A stretch of DNA of 64,000 nt from Dugong dugon (lineage: Eukaryota; Chordata; Mammalia; Sirenia; Dugongidae): contig CM057466.1 in the NCBI GenBank assembly GCA_030035585.1, forward strand, positions 113,462,182 to 113,526,181, written 5' to 3'. Both the position numbers and the translations under genes were made by a program. Positions 24,066-34,000 of this stretch are shown here, in pieces. Within the stretch, counting starts at the first letter, position 1, and each line of letters starts with the position of its first letter. The notes under the pieces were generated by a model. It had not been told where the DNA came from, searched no databases, and saw only the letters and a list, made by a program, of their open reading frames with translations.

Positions 24066-25104
24066 GAGACAGAACTAGGTCTGTTTGACCCATTTCTGCC
24101 TGAATGTGACAATGTATTTTTGCGGTCTTTATACCTGGTTTTCCTGTTAGTTGAGACTACTTTTTCTAAGTGGTTAGATTCCAAGTGGTCTGGCATCAGA
24201 TGGTGTTTATGTGCCCACAGGCACTTACGGGCAGCATCTCTTTATAGTGTCTCCTCACGTTAGGTTAATAAAAGTATACAGAGTCCTGCCACTGCCAGCC
24301 CTGGTGTATGGCGTGAAATGATCCTGCATCTCCCCAGGCCTCTTGTAGGGTGGCTCAAGGCTGTGTGGTGGAGTGGTGGCCTCTTCTCTCCTGCCTCCCA
24401 CCGCCGATTCAGAACAGCTTTAGGGTCCCCACACCCTACCCCTGCCACACTGGAGGTCCACGTCTGCCAAAGAGGTCAGTGAGCAGGGACTATCAGACAC
24501 AAATAATTGAGGAAACTGAGGCGGGAAGCCAGACCCCTCACTCTGGCAGCGCTCACGTCCCAGACTGAAAACCTTCATGCACATGCCCTGTAGCCTGTTT
24601 CCTGTTCCCTTTCTGGCATGCATGATTTTAGTAAATTTCCACAAAGATCTAGTTTGCTTCATTTTTCAGATTTTCATATGCACATAGTTAGGAAATTGAG
24701 CAGAACACTGGAGATTTTTGTCCACAAAAGTTGTAAACGCCCATGAAATCAGCAGCCCTGTTTCTGAAGCTGTGGTCTACTGATCCTCCATTATGCTGGA
24801 AAACGTTGTGTAAAAGTAGTTCTTACATGAACTGTGCTTGTTTGGTTTGTCTTTCTTTGAGTGATGTGGACCAGGTATTGACTTCTCACTTCTGATTAAT
24901 GAAGTGTTTGATTTAGAAACAATTTGTGTGTATATTTAGTTACTGTGACTACTGATAACTATATGTGTGTTAATGAAGAATACTAGATGGCGTCATTAAC
25001 TACAGATTCTCGTTGTAATTAGTGATCTTCATCAGATACATCATTTGTTTAATCATGTGATTTCTTTATCTGCAGTTGCCAAATAGATTTAAGTATCATT
25101 TATT

Positions 25105-25285
25105 CCAGTGTTTTTCAAACTTTTTTGACTCAAAAGAAATATATTTTATGCAGTGACCCTGAACACGTGTGTGTGTGTGTGTGTGTGTAAGTTGTTTCTT
25201 TTCTTTACATACACAGATACCCACATGTAGACACACACCTGAATCAATGTCACAGAATAATACTTGTATTACAGGTGATGTATTT
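25105..25285 (+). mobile_element. Possible hAT-Charlie fragment with internal (TG)n
   Basis: CCAGTGTTTTTCAAACTTTT followed by GACTCAAAAGAAATA resembles the 5' end of mammalian Charlie-type elements. The TG microsatellite at 25167-25188 replaces part of it. The 3' end is not clear. Confidence 0.35.
25167..25188. repeat. (GT)n microsatellite
   Basis: Eleven GT units, uninterrupted. Confidence 0.95.
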
Positions 25286-26286
25286 GTTTTATCATTGCTG
25301 GCCTTTTCTACTTTTTTTCTCATATAGATTCCTTTTTTATTACAACATAGATAGTATCACATAGTAACATAAGAGCACCTTGTAGAAGTTTTTAGAAGTA
25401 TTTCTCTTTAATGCTCATCTATTTCTGTGCATCCTATGATAAAATACTTTTTAAAGTTAAATATTGATAAATCCCATCAGTTTTCTTCATAATTGTTTGA
25501 TTTATTTCGTTAAGTCTTCTACATACAAATTTTCGTCTGCAAAACTGAGCTGTATTATTTATAAAAGCCACACAATAAACCTCTCCTAGTTTGTTTATTC
25601 TTTTTAAAGTGATGGTGGCATCCTATTAAAATGATTTGAAAACCTACTAATTAGTTAGAACCTACAGTTTGGGGAAAGTGTATTTTGTGTTATTTATAGT
25701 ACAGTTTGCTAAGGGAGCTCTTCAGCAAAAGCAGTAGCATTTTTCACAATATCATTATCCTTGACTGAGCTGAAACTAGTGATACCAGTTAGCGTTTGCC
25801 CAACGCTTGCTGTGTACCGGTTCCTGCGCTCAGCACCTGGTATATCCCCACATGCTCTGCCCTGCCCCCCGGTGGAGGTACTGTCACTGGCTCACATAAG
25901 GACGTGCACGTGGTTATGCACGTAGCCAAAGTGGCCAAGGCCGTCGGTGTGGGAGCTGGAATCTGCACCTCCAGACCCACTCATTAACCACCATTCCGTT
26001 CTCTAAACCATGCCTCAGTCAGTAGACTTCCATCACTACATTTTAGCTGTGCTGCATCATGATCTAATGTCACTGGCTGAAATTTGAAAAAGATTATAAA
26101 ACATCTGCACTGTGGACCAGGTGAACGTATGTGCTTTCTGGCTTTGGCTGTCTGCTGGTTCACAAGCTCAGCTGGCCTAACGAAGGGGATGTGACCATCT
26201 ATGGGTACACGGGTGTGACTGTGACCGTCTGGGGCACACAGCTGTGCTGGTGAGTGTGAAGTCATGGGATTTCCTCTTCACTCCAG

Positions 26287-26484
26287 GTGACTGACGTCTC
26301 TCCAAACCTGGCCAAAGGGAGCCCGCCTGAAAAGGAGGGCCGGGCGCACCAGTGCCTGGAGTGCAGCCGCGCCTTCTCATCAGCTGCCATGCTGCTGCAC
26401 CACAGCAAGGAGGTGCACGGCCGCGAGCGCATCCACGCCTGCCGGCTCTGCAGCAAGGCCTTCAAACGCGCCACGCACCTCAAG
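26287..26484 (+). CDS. ZNF236: ZNF236 exon: finger with H-X4-H and start of next
   Basis: Acceptor TTCACTCCAG before 26287 and donor CTCAAG|GTAACC after 26484; 198 nt, phase 0. Residues 671-736 start [18 protein letters not shown]. The first finger of the C-terminal cluster follows: [10 protein letters not shown]...HHSKEVH, with a longer final spacing (H-X4-H). [17 protein letters not shown] begins a second finger whose histidines are in the next exon. The linker HGRERIH is not TGEKP-like. Confidence 0.95.
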
Positions 26485-26689
26485 GTAACCGCCTTTCTGG
26501 GCTGCTTTCTGCTTCATACCGAATGATAAGCTCCTCCACTGCTTGAGGAAAAGGTCAAGGAATAGAAATGACCTCACTAAGTTGTTTGGGTTTTAGCAGG
26601 TGTATTGTGATACACTGATTAATAGATGGAATTTTCATGTGCAAGTCAGAACGCATTTTTAGTGGATGTTGAAGTCACACTGAGGGACT

Positions 26690-27025
26690 GTTTCTCACCT
26701 GTATGACTGGCAAAATATGCAAAAATCTGCCATCAGATATTGGTGAGGCTGGGATGTAGGCACTCTCAAAATTGCTGGTGAGAAAGTGTACAGGTGTGGC
26801 TTTCTGTAGGGGAATGGGCAACACCCAACACAGCTAGACAGGCACTTACCTAGGGTTCTACTCCAAAGATACCCACCTTTAACAGGACAACAGCAGGTAT
26901 GCACAAGATTATTCACTGCGTGCTCTGTGTAATTACAAAACACTGGAAACAGCCCTGTGCCGCACATAGGAGAGTGGCTGAGTAAACTATGGCATGTCCA
27001 CATGGTAGAATGTGTATTAATAGTG
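26690..27025 (+). mobile_element. Old L1 fragment (ORF2 3' part)
   Basis: TATTGGTGAGGCTGGGATGT, AAAATTGCTGGTGAGAAAGT, ATTACAAAACACTGGAAACA and GTGGCTGAGTAAACTATGGC follow the sense L1 ORF2 3' sequence, diverged. Confidence 0.7.
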
Positions 27026-27260
27026 GGGAAACTTGAACAGTCCTATTACTGCTGAGGCCATCAAATTTGAAATTTGTAAACTCCCAAAGAAGAAAGCTCT
27101 AGGCCCACATGATGTCACTGGAGAATTCTACCAAACATTTAAAGAAGAATTAACACCAATTCTGCGTCATCTTTTTCTGAAAATAGAAGAAGGAACACTT
27201 CCCACTTCAGTTTATGATATTACCTTGATTCCAAACACACAGAGATAGTACTAAGAATGA
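27026..27260 (+). mobile_element. L1 ORF2 reverse-transcriptase fragment
   Basis: An open stretch of about 70 codons reads EAIKFEICKLPKKKALGPHD, then GEFYQTFKEELTPILRHLF, the L1 reverse-transcriptase region around the KAxGPD motif. It is upstream in ORF2 relative to the preceding fragment, so it is a separate insertion or a rearrangement. It is less decayed than its neighbour. Confidence 0.85.
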
Positions 27261-27284
27261 AAACTACAGGCCAATATACAGACC

Positions 27285-27595
27285 AGTGGAATTTTTTATT
27301 TTGAGTTTATTGTAGATTCACATGCAGTTGAAAGAAATTGTACAGAGTACCCAGTTTTCTCCAAGGTCACACCTTGCAAAACAGCATCACAGTGATGTTG
27401 ACATTGCTGCAGTCAGTGTATGGAGCAGCTCATCACTGCAGCAGTGGGCCCCCTTGTTGCCTCTCTTTATAGACACACGTACTCCTCACCTCCCCAGCAC
27501 AGTTTCCTACCACTAGCAACCACTAACCTGTTCTTCATTTCCACAAATTTGTCTTTTCAACAATCTTATAATGTGTTTTCAAGGATTACAGTACA
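27285..27595 (-). mobile_element. L1 3' UTR-like fragment
   Basis: TTTATTGTAGATTCACATGC, AGCAACCACTAACCTGTTCT and AACAATCTTATAATGTG resemble the common reverse-strand 3' UTR of older mammalian L1s. Confidence 0.55.
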
Positions 27596-27639
27596 TCAGA
27601 GGTAGCCTTGGTGCTCATTGGTGGGGGTGACATGATGGA

Positions 27640-27760
27640 GGTTCATCAGAGATCTAAGTTTGAATCCTGGCTTCGTCTTTAATTGATGACCTTGGCTAAA
27701 CCTCAGCATCCTCAGATTGGGAGAGTGATGTTTATTTCATCTGTAAAACAAGGGGACTAC
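27640..27760 (+). repeat. MIR element
   Basis: AAGTTTGAATCCTGGCTTCG, GATGACCTTGGCTAAACCTC and TTTATTTCATCTGTAAAACA are the MIR core and tail. Confidence 0.75.
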
Positions 27761-28007
27761 CCTCTTCAGGAGCCTACAAGGAGGCTTACATGGGCTCTTC
27801 TCATGCTATTCCTACTCCTCACTTATCAACTGTCTCGTTATCTGACATTTCACATTTATGACAATAGTAAAAGATCTACTATCTGACTACTTTGCACATT
27901 AACAGCTGTGTCTGGCGGTAATGAACACCTAGGTGCTAGGCAAGAGTAACACTGGCTGTGATGGTTAAGGTTATGTGTCAGCTTGGCTGGGCCATGATTC
28001 TCAGTGT

Positions 28008-28191
28008 TTTGGCAGTTATGTAATGATGTAGTTTGGCAGTTATGTAATTATATAATTTGGCAGTTATGTAATGATGTAATTTGGCAGTTATGTAATGATG
28101 TAATCGGGCAGTTATATAATGATGTAATTTGGCAGTTCTGTAATTTGACAGTTATGTAATGATGTAATTGGGAAGTTGTATAATGATGTAG
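28008..28191 (+). repeat. 24-bp minisatellite (about 8 units)
   Basis: Unit TTTGGCAGTTATGTAATGAT + GTAA, repeated with small changes; one unit is shortened to 16 nt. Units abut directly with no unique spacers. Flanks (GTGTCAGCTTGGCTGGGCCA before; GCATAATGCC-type sequence after) may be edges of an interspersed repeat. Confidence 0.9.
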
Positions 28192-28505
28192 TCATCCTCC
28201 ATTTTTGTGATCTGATGTGGTCATCTTCCATTTTTGCATAATGCCAATTTTCGCATAATGACCTGGTCTTTGGAACCTAACCATGTCAGTAAGTGAGGAG
28301 TGGGTGTATTTCCATGCTTAATATGTGGTTTCATTTAATCATCCTAACAACCTGACAAAAACACAAACCAGAGAGTCGCCTTCTGAGTTTGCCCGTTCTA
28401 CCACCTTGACTTTTTAGGGTGGTTTGCTTTCCTCTGCTGTTTCACATGTATCCTATCCTGCGACGTCTCACAACATGTATTCCCGTTGTGCGTTGTCTTC
28501 AACAG

Positions 28506-28635
28506 GAGCACATGCAGACGCACCAGGCCGGCCCTTCTCTGAGTTCCCAGAAACCGAGAGTGTTTAAGTGTGACACTTGTGAGAAGGCATTTGCCAAACC
28601 AAGCCAACTGGAAAGACACAGCCGCATCCATACAG
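28506..28635 (+). CDS. ZNF236: ZNF236 exon: finger end plus one full finger
   Basis: Acceptor TCTTCAACAG before 28506 and donor TACAG|GTAGTG after 28635. EHMQTH completes the finger split from the previous exon. A serine-rich spacer [13 protein letters not shown] follows, then the full finger [10 protein letters not shown]...HSRIH and the beginning of a TG linker. Residues 737-780, ending in phase 1. Confidence 0.95.
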
Positions 28636-28841
28636 GTAGTGGCGAGTGGGATGCTTTTATCTTCATGGTTTTTGAAACGAGTCATGAGTGGTTTAGACAA
28701 TATGACTCAGTATGTGGATATTTGTCTAAGATACAATGCCCTGTTTATAAAGCAAGGTCCAAGTATTCCACTTTTCCCTAATTTTTGATCAATTTCTTAT
28801 TTTAACTGACTGTCAAATAAAAGATCTTACTAATTACATTA

Positions 28842-29045
28842 AGGAGCCCTGGTGGTACAATGGTTAAGTGCTCAGCTCCTAACCAAAAGATCAGAGGTTC
28901 GAACCCACCAGCTGCTTCATGGGAGAAAAGACTTGAGGATCTGCTCCCGTAAAGATTACAGCCTAGATAACCCTATGAGGCAGTTCTACTCTGTCACATA
29001 GGGTCGCTGTAAGTCAGAAATCTACTCAACAGCACCTGACAACAG
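28842..29045 (+). mobile_element. AfroSINE adjoining an L1
   Basis: Full-length forward SINE: GGAGCCCTGGTGGTACAATG, GGTTCGAACCCACCAGCTGC, AGTTCTACTCTGTCACATAG. CTAATTACATTA at 28830-28841 and 29046-29057 is a perfect 12-bp duplication. A third, near-identical copy follows the neighbouring L1. Confidence 0.95.
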
Positions 29046-29057
29046 CTAATTACATTA

Positions 29058-31098
29058 TTATTATTTTTTTTAACAGAACAAGGAGACACTGCATGGTTTA
29101 TTTTTCTTCCCATACAAAAATTTGTACATACATTGTTATGTGACCCTAATTGCTCTCCCCATACTGTGACAGCACACTTCTCCTTTCCACCCCTGACTCC
29201 TCATGTCCATTCAACCAGCTCCTAACCCTTTCTGCCTTCCCATCTCACCTCCAGACAGAAGCTGCCTGTTTAGTCTCTTGTATCTACTTGAACTAAGAGG
29301 CACACTCCTCATGAGTAGCACATTATGTCCCTCAGTCCAGTCCAATCCCTGTCTGAAGAGTTGGCCTCAGAAATTGTTTTAGTTCTGGGCTGATAGAGAA
29401 TCCAGTGGCCATGCTTTCTGGGGTTCCTCCAGTCTCAGTCAGACCATTAAGTCTGGTCTTCTTACTAGAATTTGAGTTCTGCACCCCATCTTTCTCCTGC
29501 TCCATCCAGGACACTGTGTTGTGTTCCCTGTCAGGGCAGTCATTGGTGGTAGCCGGATACCATCTGGTTCTTCTGGTCTCAGGCTGATGAAGTCTCTGGT
29601 TTACGTGGCCCTTTCTGTCTCTTGGGCTACTACTTTCCTTGTGTCTTTGGTGTTCTTCATTCTCCTTTACTCCAGGTGGTTGGGACCAATTGATGCATCT
29701 TAGATGGCCGCTTGCAAACTTTTAAGACCCCAGATGCCACTTACCAAAGTAGGATGTAGAACATTTTCTTAATAAGCTTTGTTATGCCAATTGACCTAGA
29801 TGTCCCCTGAAAGCATGGTCCCCAGAACCCTACCCCTGCTCCTCTGTCCCTCAAAGTGTTTGATTGTATTCGGGAAACTTCTTAGCTTTGGTTTAGTCCA
29901 GTTATGCTAACTTCCCCTGTAGTGTGTGCTGTCCTTCCCTTCACCTAAGATAATTCTTATCTACTATCTAGTTAGTACCCTCACCCTCCCTCCCCACCCT
30001 CGTAACCATCAAAGAACGTTATCTTCTGTGTTTAAACCTTTTCTTGAGTTCTTATAGTAGTGGTCTTATGCAATATTTGTCCTTCTGTGACTGACTAAAT
30101 TCACTCAGCATAATGGCCTCCAGATTCCTCCGTGTTATAAGATGTTTCACGGCTTTATTATTGTTCTTTATCATTGCGTAGTATTCCAGTGTGTGGATAT
30201 ACCATAATTTCTTTATCCATTCGTCCGTTGATGGGCACCTTGGTTGTTTCCATCTTTTTGCTATTGTGAACAGTACTGCCATGAACACGGGTGTGCATAT
30301 ATCTATTCATGTGACAGCTCTTATTTCTCTAGGATATATTCCAAGGAGCGGGATAGCTGGATCGTATGGTACTTCTATTTCTAGCTTTTTAAGGAAGCGC
30401 CAAATCGATTTCCAAAGTGGTTGTACCATTTTACATTCCCACCAATAGTGTCTAAGCGGTCCAGTCTCTCCACAACCTCTCCAGCATTTATTATTTTGTG
30501 TTTTTTTGATTAATGCTGCCCTTGTTGGGGTGAGATGGTATCTCATTGTAGTTTTGATCTTCATTTTCTCTGATGACTAATGATTGTGAGCATTTTTTCA
30601 TGGGTCTGTTAGTTGCCTGAATATCTTCTTTGGCGAAGTGCCTGTTCATATCCTTTGCCCATTTTTTAATTGGGTTATTTGTCTTTTTGTTGTTGAAGTT
30701 TTGCAATATCTTGTAGATTTTAGAGATTAGACGCTGATTGGATTTGTCGTAGCCAAAATGTTTTTCCCAGTCTGTAGGTTGTCTTTTGACTGTTTTGGTG
30801 AAGTCTTTTGATGAGCGTAAGTGTTTGATTTTTAGGAGCTCCCATTTATCTAGCCTCTCTTCTGGTGCTTGTACATTGTTACTTATGGTTCGTATTGTTT
30901 TATGCCATGTATTAGGGCTCCTAGCGTTGTCCCTATTTTTTCTTCCATCATCTTTATCGTTTTTGATTTTATATTTAAGTCTTTAATCCATTTTGAGTTA
31001 GTTTTTGTGCATTGTGTGAGGTATGGGTCTTGTTTCAGTTTTTTGCAGATGGATATCCAGTTATGCCAGCACCATTTGTTAAAGAGACTGTCTTACAA
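29058..31098 (-). mobile_element. 5'-truncated L1, about 2.0 kb
   Basis: The plus strand runs from poly(A) complement through the 3' UTR (29060-30050) into the ORF2 C-terminal region (30052-31098). Minus-strand peptides include KRWKQPRCPSTDEWIKKLWY, HTLEYYAMIKNNNKAV and, further up, [20 protein letters not shown], with frame breaks. Flanked by CTAATTACATTA (29046-29057) and CTAATTATATTA (31099-31110). Non-functional: truncated and with several stops. Confidence 0.92.
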
Positions 31099-31110
31099 CT
31101 AATTATATTA

Positions 31111-32352
31111 TAACCCTAGAAATAGAAGGCATCAGGCCACCCCTACCCCAACTCCTCCGCCAGGCCTGTGGATTCACTGCTGAGCCCTCCTTCACCCCTC
31201 CTGCTGACGGGACTTGAGTCCCATCCCAGGCTTCCAGGCCGCTCCCCTCATGCCTCCAGAGGAGCGTCGTTCTTTGTATTTCTCCTCTGTCCTCAGATGT
31301 CCCTCCCTACCAGCTTTCCCCATTATCACCTCAGTCTCCTCAAAGACTGTCATCTTAGAGACAAAGCATCAAAACAAAACAAAGAGATGCAGTCTCACAT
31401 CTCTCTCTGCTAACCCCTCTGACTCCACACCCTGCTGCAGCACCCCTGCCATGTCATCAGCGACCTCTGTGCTCTGGAGTGCAGCAGGCGGGCCCTACTT
31501 CTCCATCACCGCCCTGTCCCCGGCTCATATGAGCCAGCAGGCTACCCTGTGGGGCCTCATCCTATGCATATCCCATCCTGGGGTCCAGACGGGCACCCTT
31601 GGGGATGGTGCAGTGTTGAGACCCCATTTGTCTAGTTTGCTGGAGAGGAGGAGGGGCAGTCATAGGCGAGCACATGCTGCACAAAGGTGAGGACACAGGC
31701 CTGTGGCTCAGAGAGGCTGGCAGGAGGCAGCCAAGAGTGCAGGATACAGGGATGCACGAGGAGAGGATGTGAGCTCTGATGTATGGTTTGCGGAGTGGAG
31801 GTTCTAAGTCATCCCAGCCTGTTAATCTCCACATCCTCCCAGCAAGGGCGTTTTTCGGTTTCTGTATTTACTTGAAAGCAATAAGAGAACATTTAAAAAA
31901 AAATTGAATAAATCACACTCTTCATTTATTCAGATGGATTCACTGGCCAGTTCAAGTAAATGTAAGTTTACTCCTTTTGAAAATGGAAATTAATGTGAAC
32001 CTTGCAAAACGATGCTTTGCATAATAAACTGGCCACACCGTCCTGTGCTGGGCAGACATTTTTATTACGTGGGGATAATATTCTCGTGTCCTTAATATCC
32101 TTTTGCTTCACTGCCCAAAAGGTACTGGCCACATTTTGTTTATACCCTGTTTACTCAACGCTTGTTTGTGGACACTTATGTGATTTCTGGTAGCTTTGAT
32201 TAGGCATCATTTCACGTTACCCTGGGGGTTTTGGCTAGAACCCTGTTAACTAGCAACTGGGGTGGCAGGATGCAGCTACCGTGCGACCGCCCTCGTCAGT
32301 GCTGTGTCCCAGGGTGCGATGGGCCCACCTGACACTGATGCTATCTCCCCAG
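31111..32352. other. ZNF236 intron, unclassified
   Basis: No exon seen before the acceptor at 32352. The 31120-31800 part is C-rich and open on both strands over short lengths, probably by composition. No repeat family recognised. Confidence 0.4.
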
Positions 32353-32529
32353 GGGAACGGCCGTTCCGGTGCACACTCTGTGAGAAGGCCTTCAACCAGA
32401 AGAGTGCGCTGCAGGTGCACATGAAGAAGCACACAGGCGAGCGGCCCTACAAGTGTGCGTGTTGCGCCATGGGCTTCACACAGAAGAGCAACATGAAGCT
32501 GCACATGAGGCGTGCGCACAGCTACGCGG
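32353..32529 (+). CDS. ZNF236: ZNF236 exon: last two fingers
   Basis: Acceptor CTCCCCAG before 32353 and donor GCGG|GTAGGA after 32529. It begins GERPFRC, completing a perfect TGERP linker. Two fingers follow, [10 protein letters not shown]...HMKKH and [10 protein letters not shown]...HMRRAH (the latter H-X4-H). Residues 780-839. The last codons and donor lie at the left edge of a GT-rich minisatellite whose units resemble this exon end (see findings). Confidence 0.95.
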
Positions 32530-32760
32530 GTAGGACAGGGCGCCGGGTGCGTGTGTGTGAGAGGGGGCGTGCACACAGCTTTGTGGGTCTGGCGGGGCAC
32601 ATGAGAGGTGCCGTGTGTGTGCACACAGCTACGCAGGCGGGGCGCATGGGGCCGCTGTGTGTGTGTGTGTGTGTGTGTGTGTGCATGGCTAGGTGGGTGG
32701 GAGAACAGGGTATGTGTGTGTTGGCGGAGTGGGCTCAGCTCTGTAGGTGAGGAACTGTGG
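32512..32760 (+). repeat. GT-rich minisatellite derived from an exon/donor junction
   Basis: GCGCACAGCTACGCGGGTAG (exon end and donor, 32514-32533) recurs as GCACACAGCTTTGTGGGTCT (32571) and GCACACAGCTACGCAGGCGG (32621), with more decayed copies at about 32684 and 32733. Spacing is 50-60 nt. An uninterrupted TG run (32656-32683) sits inside the array. Confidence 0.8.
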
Positions 32761-32935
32761 TTTGGGCGCTCAGTAGGCAGTGTGTCAAGTTAGACAGGAC
32801 TAAAGCCAAGATTAAAAGCCCGGGCTTCCTTATACTTTTTGATACTTTCATATACTTTAATACTTAGAATATGCAGTCTCTCAGATTGGCCGTGGACTAG
32901 CCAGAAGAAGCCCTCCCTCACCACACATGCACACG

Positions 32936-32936
32936 T

Positions 32937-32982
<46 letters not shown>
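32936..32982. repeat. (CA)n microsatellite
   Basis: About 22 CA units with one AA interruption; another TG run lies 250 nt to the left. Confidence 0.95.
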
Positions 32983-32985
<3 letters not shown>

Positions 32986-33875
32986 TAGATTGAATTTCTG
33001 AACTATTTCTCCAAGGACACAGACATTTATTGGGAGCAGAAAGGTTCCCTGGGCCTGAGCACACGTGATTCTGAGAAGTACCTTCCTCACTGACAAGGGA
33101 CAGCAGTGCAGGAGGTGTCCACACCCAGGTGCCACCTCAGGTGTGTGGTGTCACTGCCCACCCTCCCAGCCTGTGTGGACAGCTGTGCCTTAGGACCAGC
33201 CCACTGAGCCTTCATGATGGTGGTCCTGCCACTTACCCCCTCTCGCTCGCCTGTCTCCCACACTGACTCCAGTAAACCATCAGCGTCTTTCTCACAAAGG
33301 GGAGACTATTGGTTAGCTAGAGCAGGTCAAGAAGTAGGGCAGAAATCCTGAAATCAGAACCAAGCCCAGAGTGTCTGTGGCAGAGACCACTGCGTCCTGG
33401 AGAGGTGTGTTTCAGGTCCATTTGGCTGTGTGAGGTGGCGTGGACCCCTCCTGATGGGTGTTAGTGTCCTGACTGTGTCGGTCTGGACTGTCTGGGGACC
33501 CACAGGACAGAACACTTGTGTCGTGGGGGGGTTTGTTTAACGTCCACACTGTAGTCTTTCCTGTGTTACTTTCTACTAGAAAAACCAGGCATGTTACCAG
33601 TATTATTATCAACCACTCATCACCAATATCCTTTTTGGGAGTGGCTGTGCCAGACTCTGTGGAAATGCTGGGTACATATCCACATTTCCATAGTAGCAGT
33701 CGTTGCTGACAGAATTCTTTCACCTGTCACTCAAGTTAGTCTTATTTTCAGTGGGATGGAAAGCACGTCAGCATAGGAACCTCTGGTCTCTGCTCCCCTG
33801 AAAGCCCGTGCTTCAGTGTGCATGACCTTTTCACTGAGCTCTAAGGGATCTGTCCTGTCCTTCTTCCACCCACAG

Positions 33876-34000
33876 GCTCCCTGCAGGACACCACCAGCCA
33901 CCCAGAGCAAGACGGGGCGGAACTGGGCCGGACACTGCACCTGGAGGAGGTGGTGCAGGAGTCGGCCGGCGAGTGGCAGACCCTGGCCAACGTGTTCTGA
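33876..34000 (+). CDS. ZNF236: ZNF236 terminal coding exon
   Basis: Acceptor CCACCCACAG before 33876; stop TGA at 33998-34000. Residues 839-879 read [18 protein letters not shown], then [16 protein letters not shown] and QTLANVF. The tail is acidic with a short amphipathic LHLEEVV segment. It has no zinc-binding residues. The same exon runs into the 3' UTR. Confidence 0.95.

Larger units (their letters stand above)
22385..26286. other. ZNF236 intron
   Basis: Apart from the MIR-like and hAT-like pieces listed separately I see no repeats or exons. The 23260-23760 part is GC-rich with overlapping short open frames on both strands and no splice support. Confidence 0.45.

Noticed and set aside
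27033..27248. Protein-coding gene with reverse-transcriptase similarity
   Set aside because: It is a fragment of L1 ORF2, truncated on both sides.
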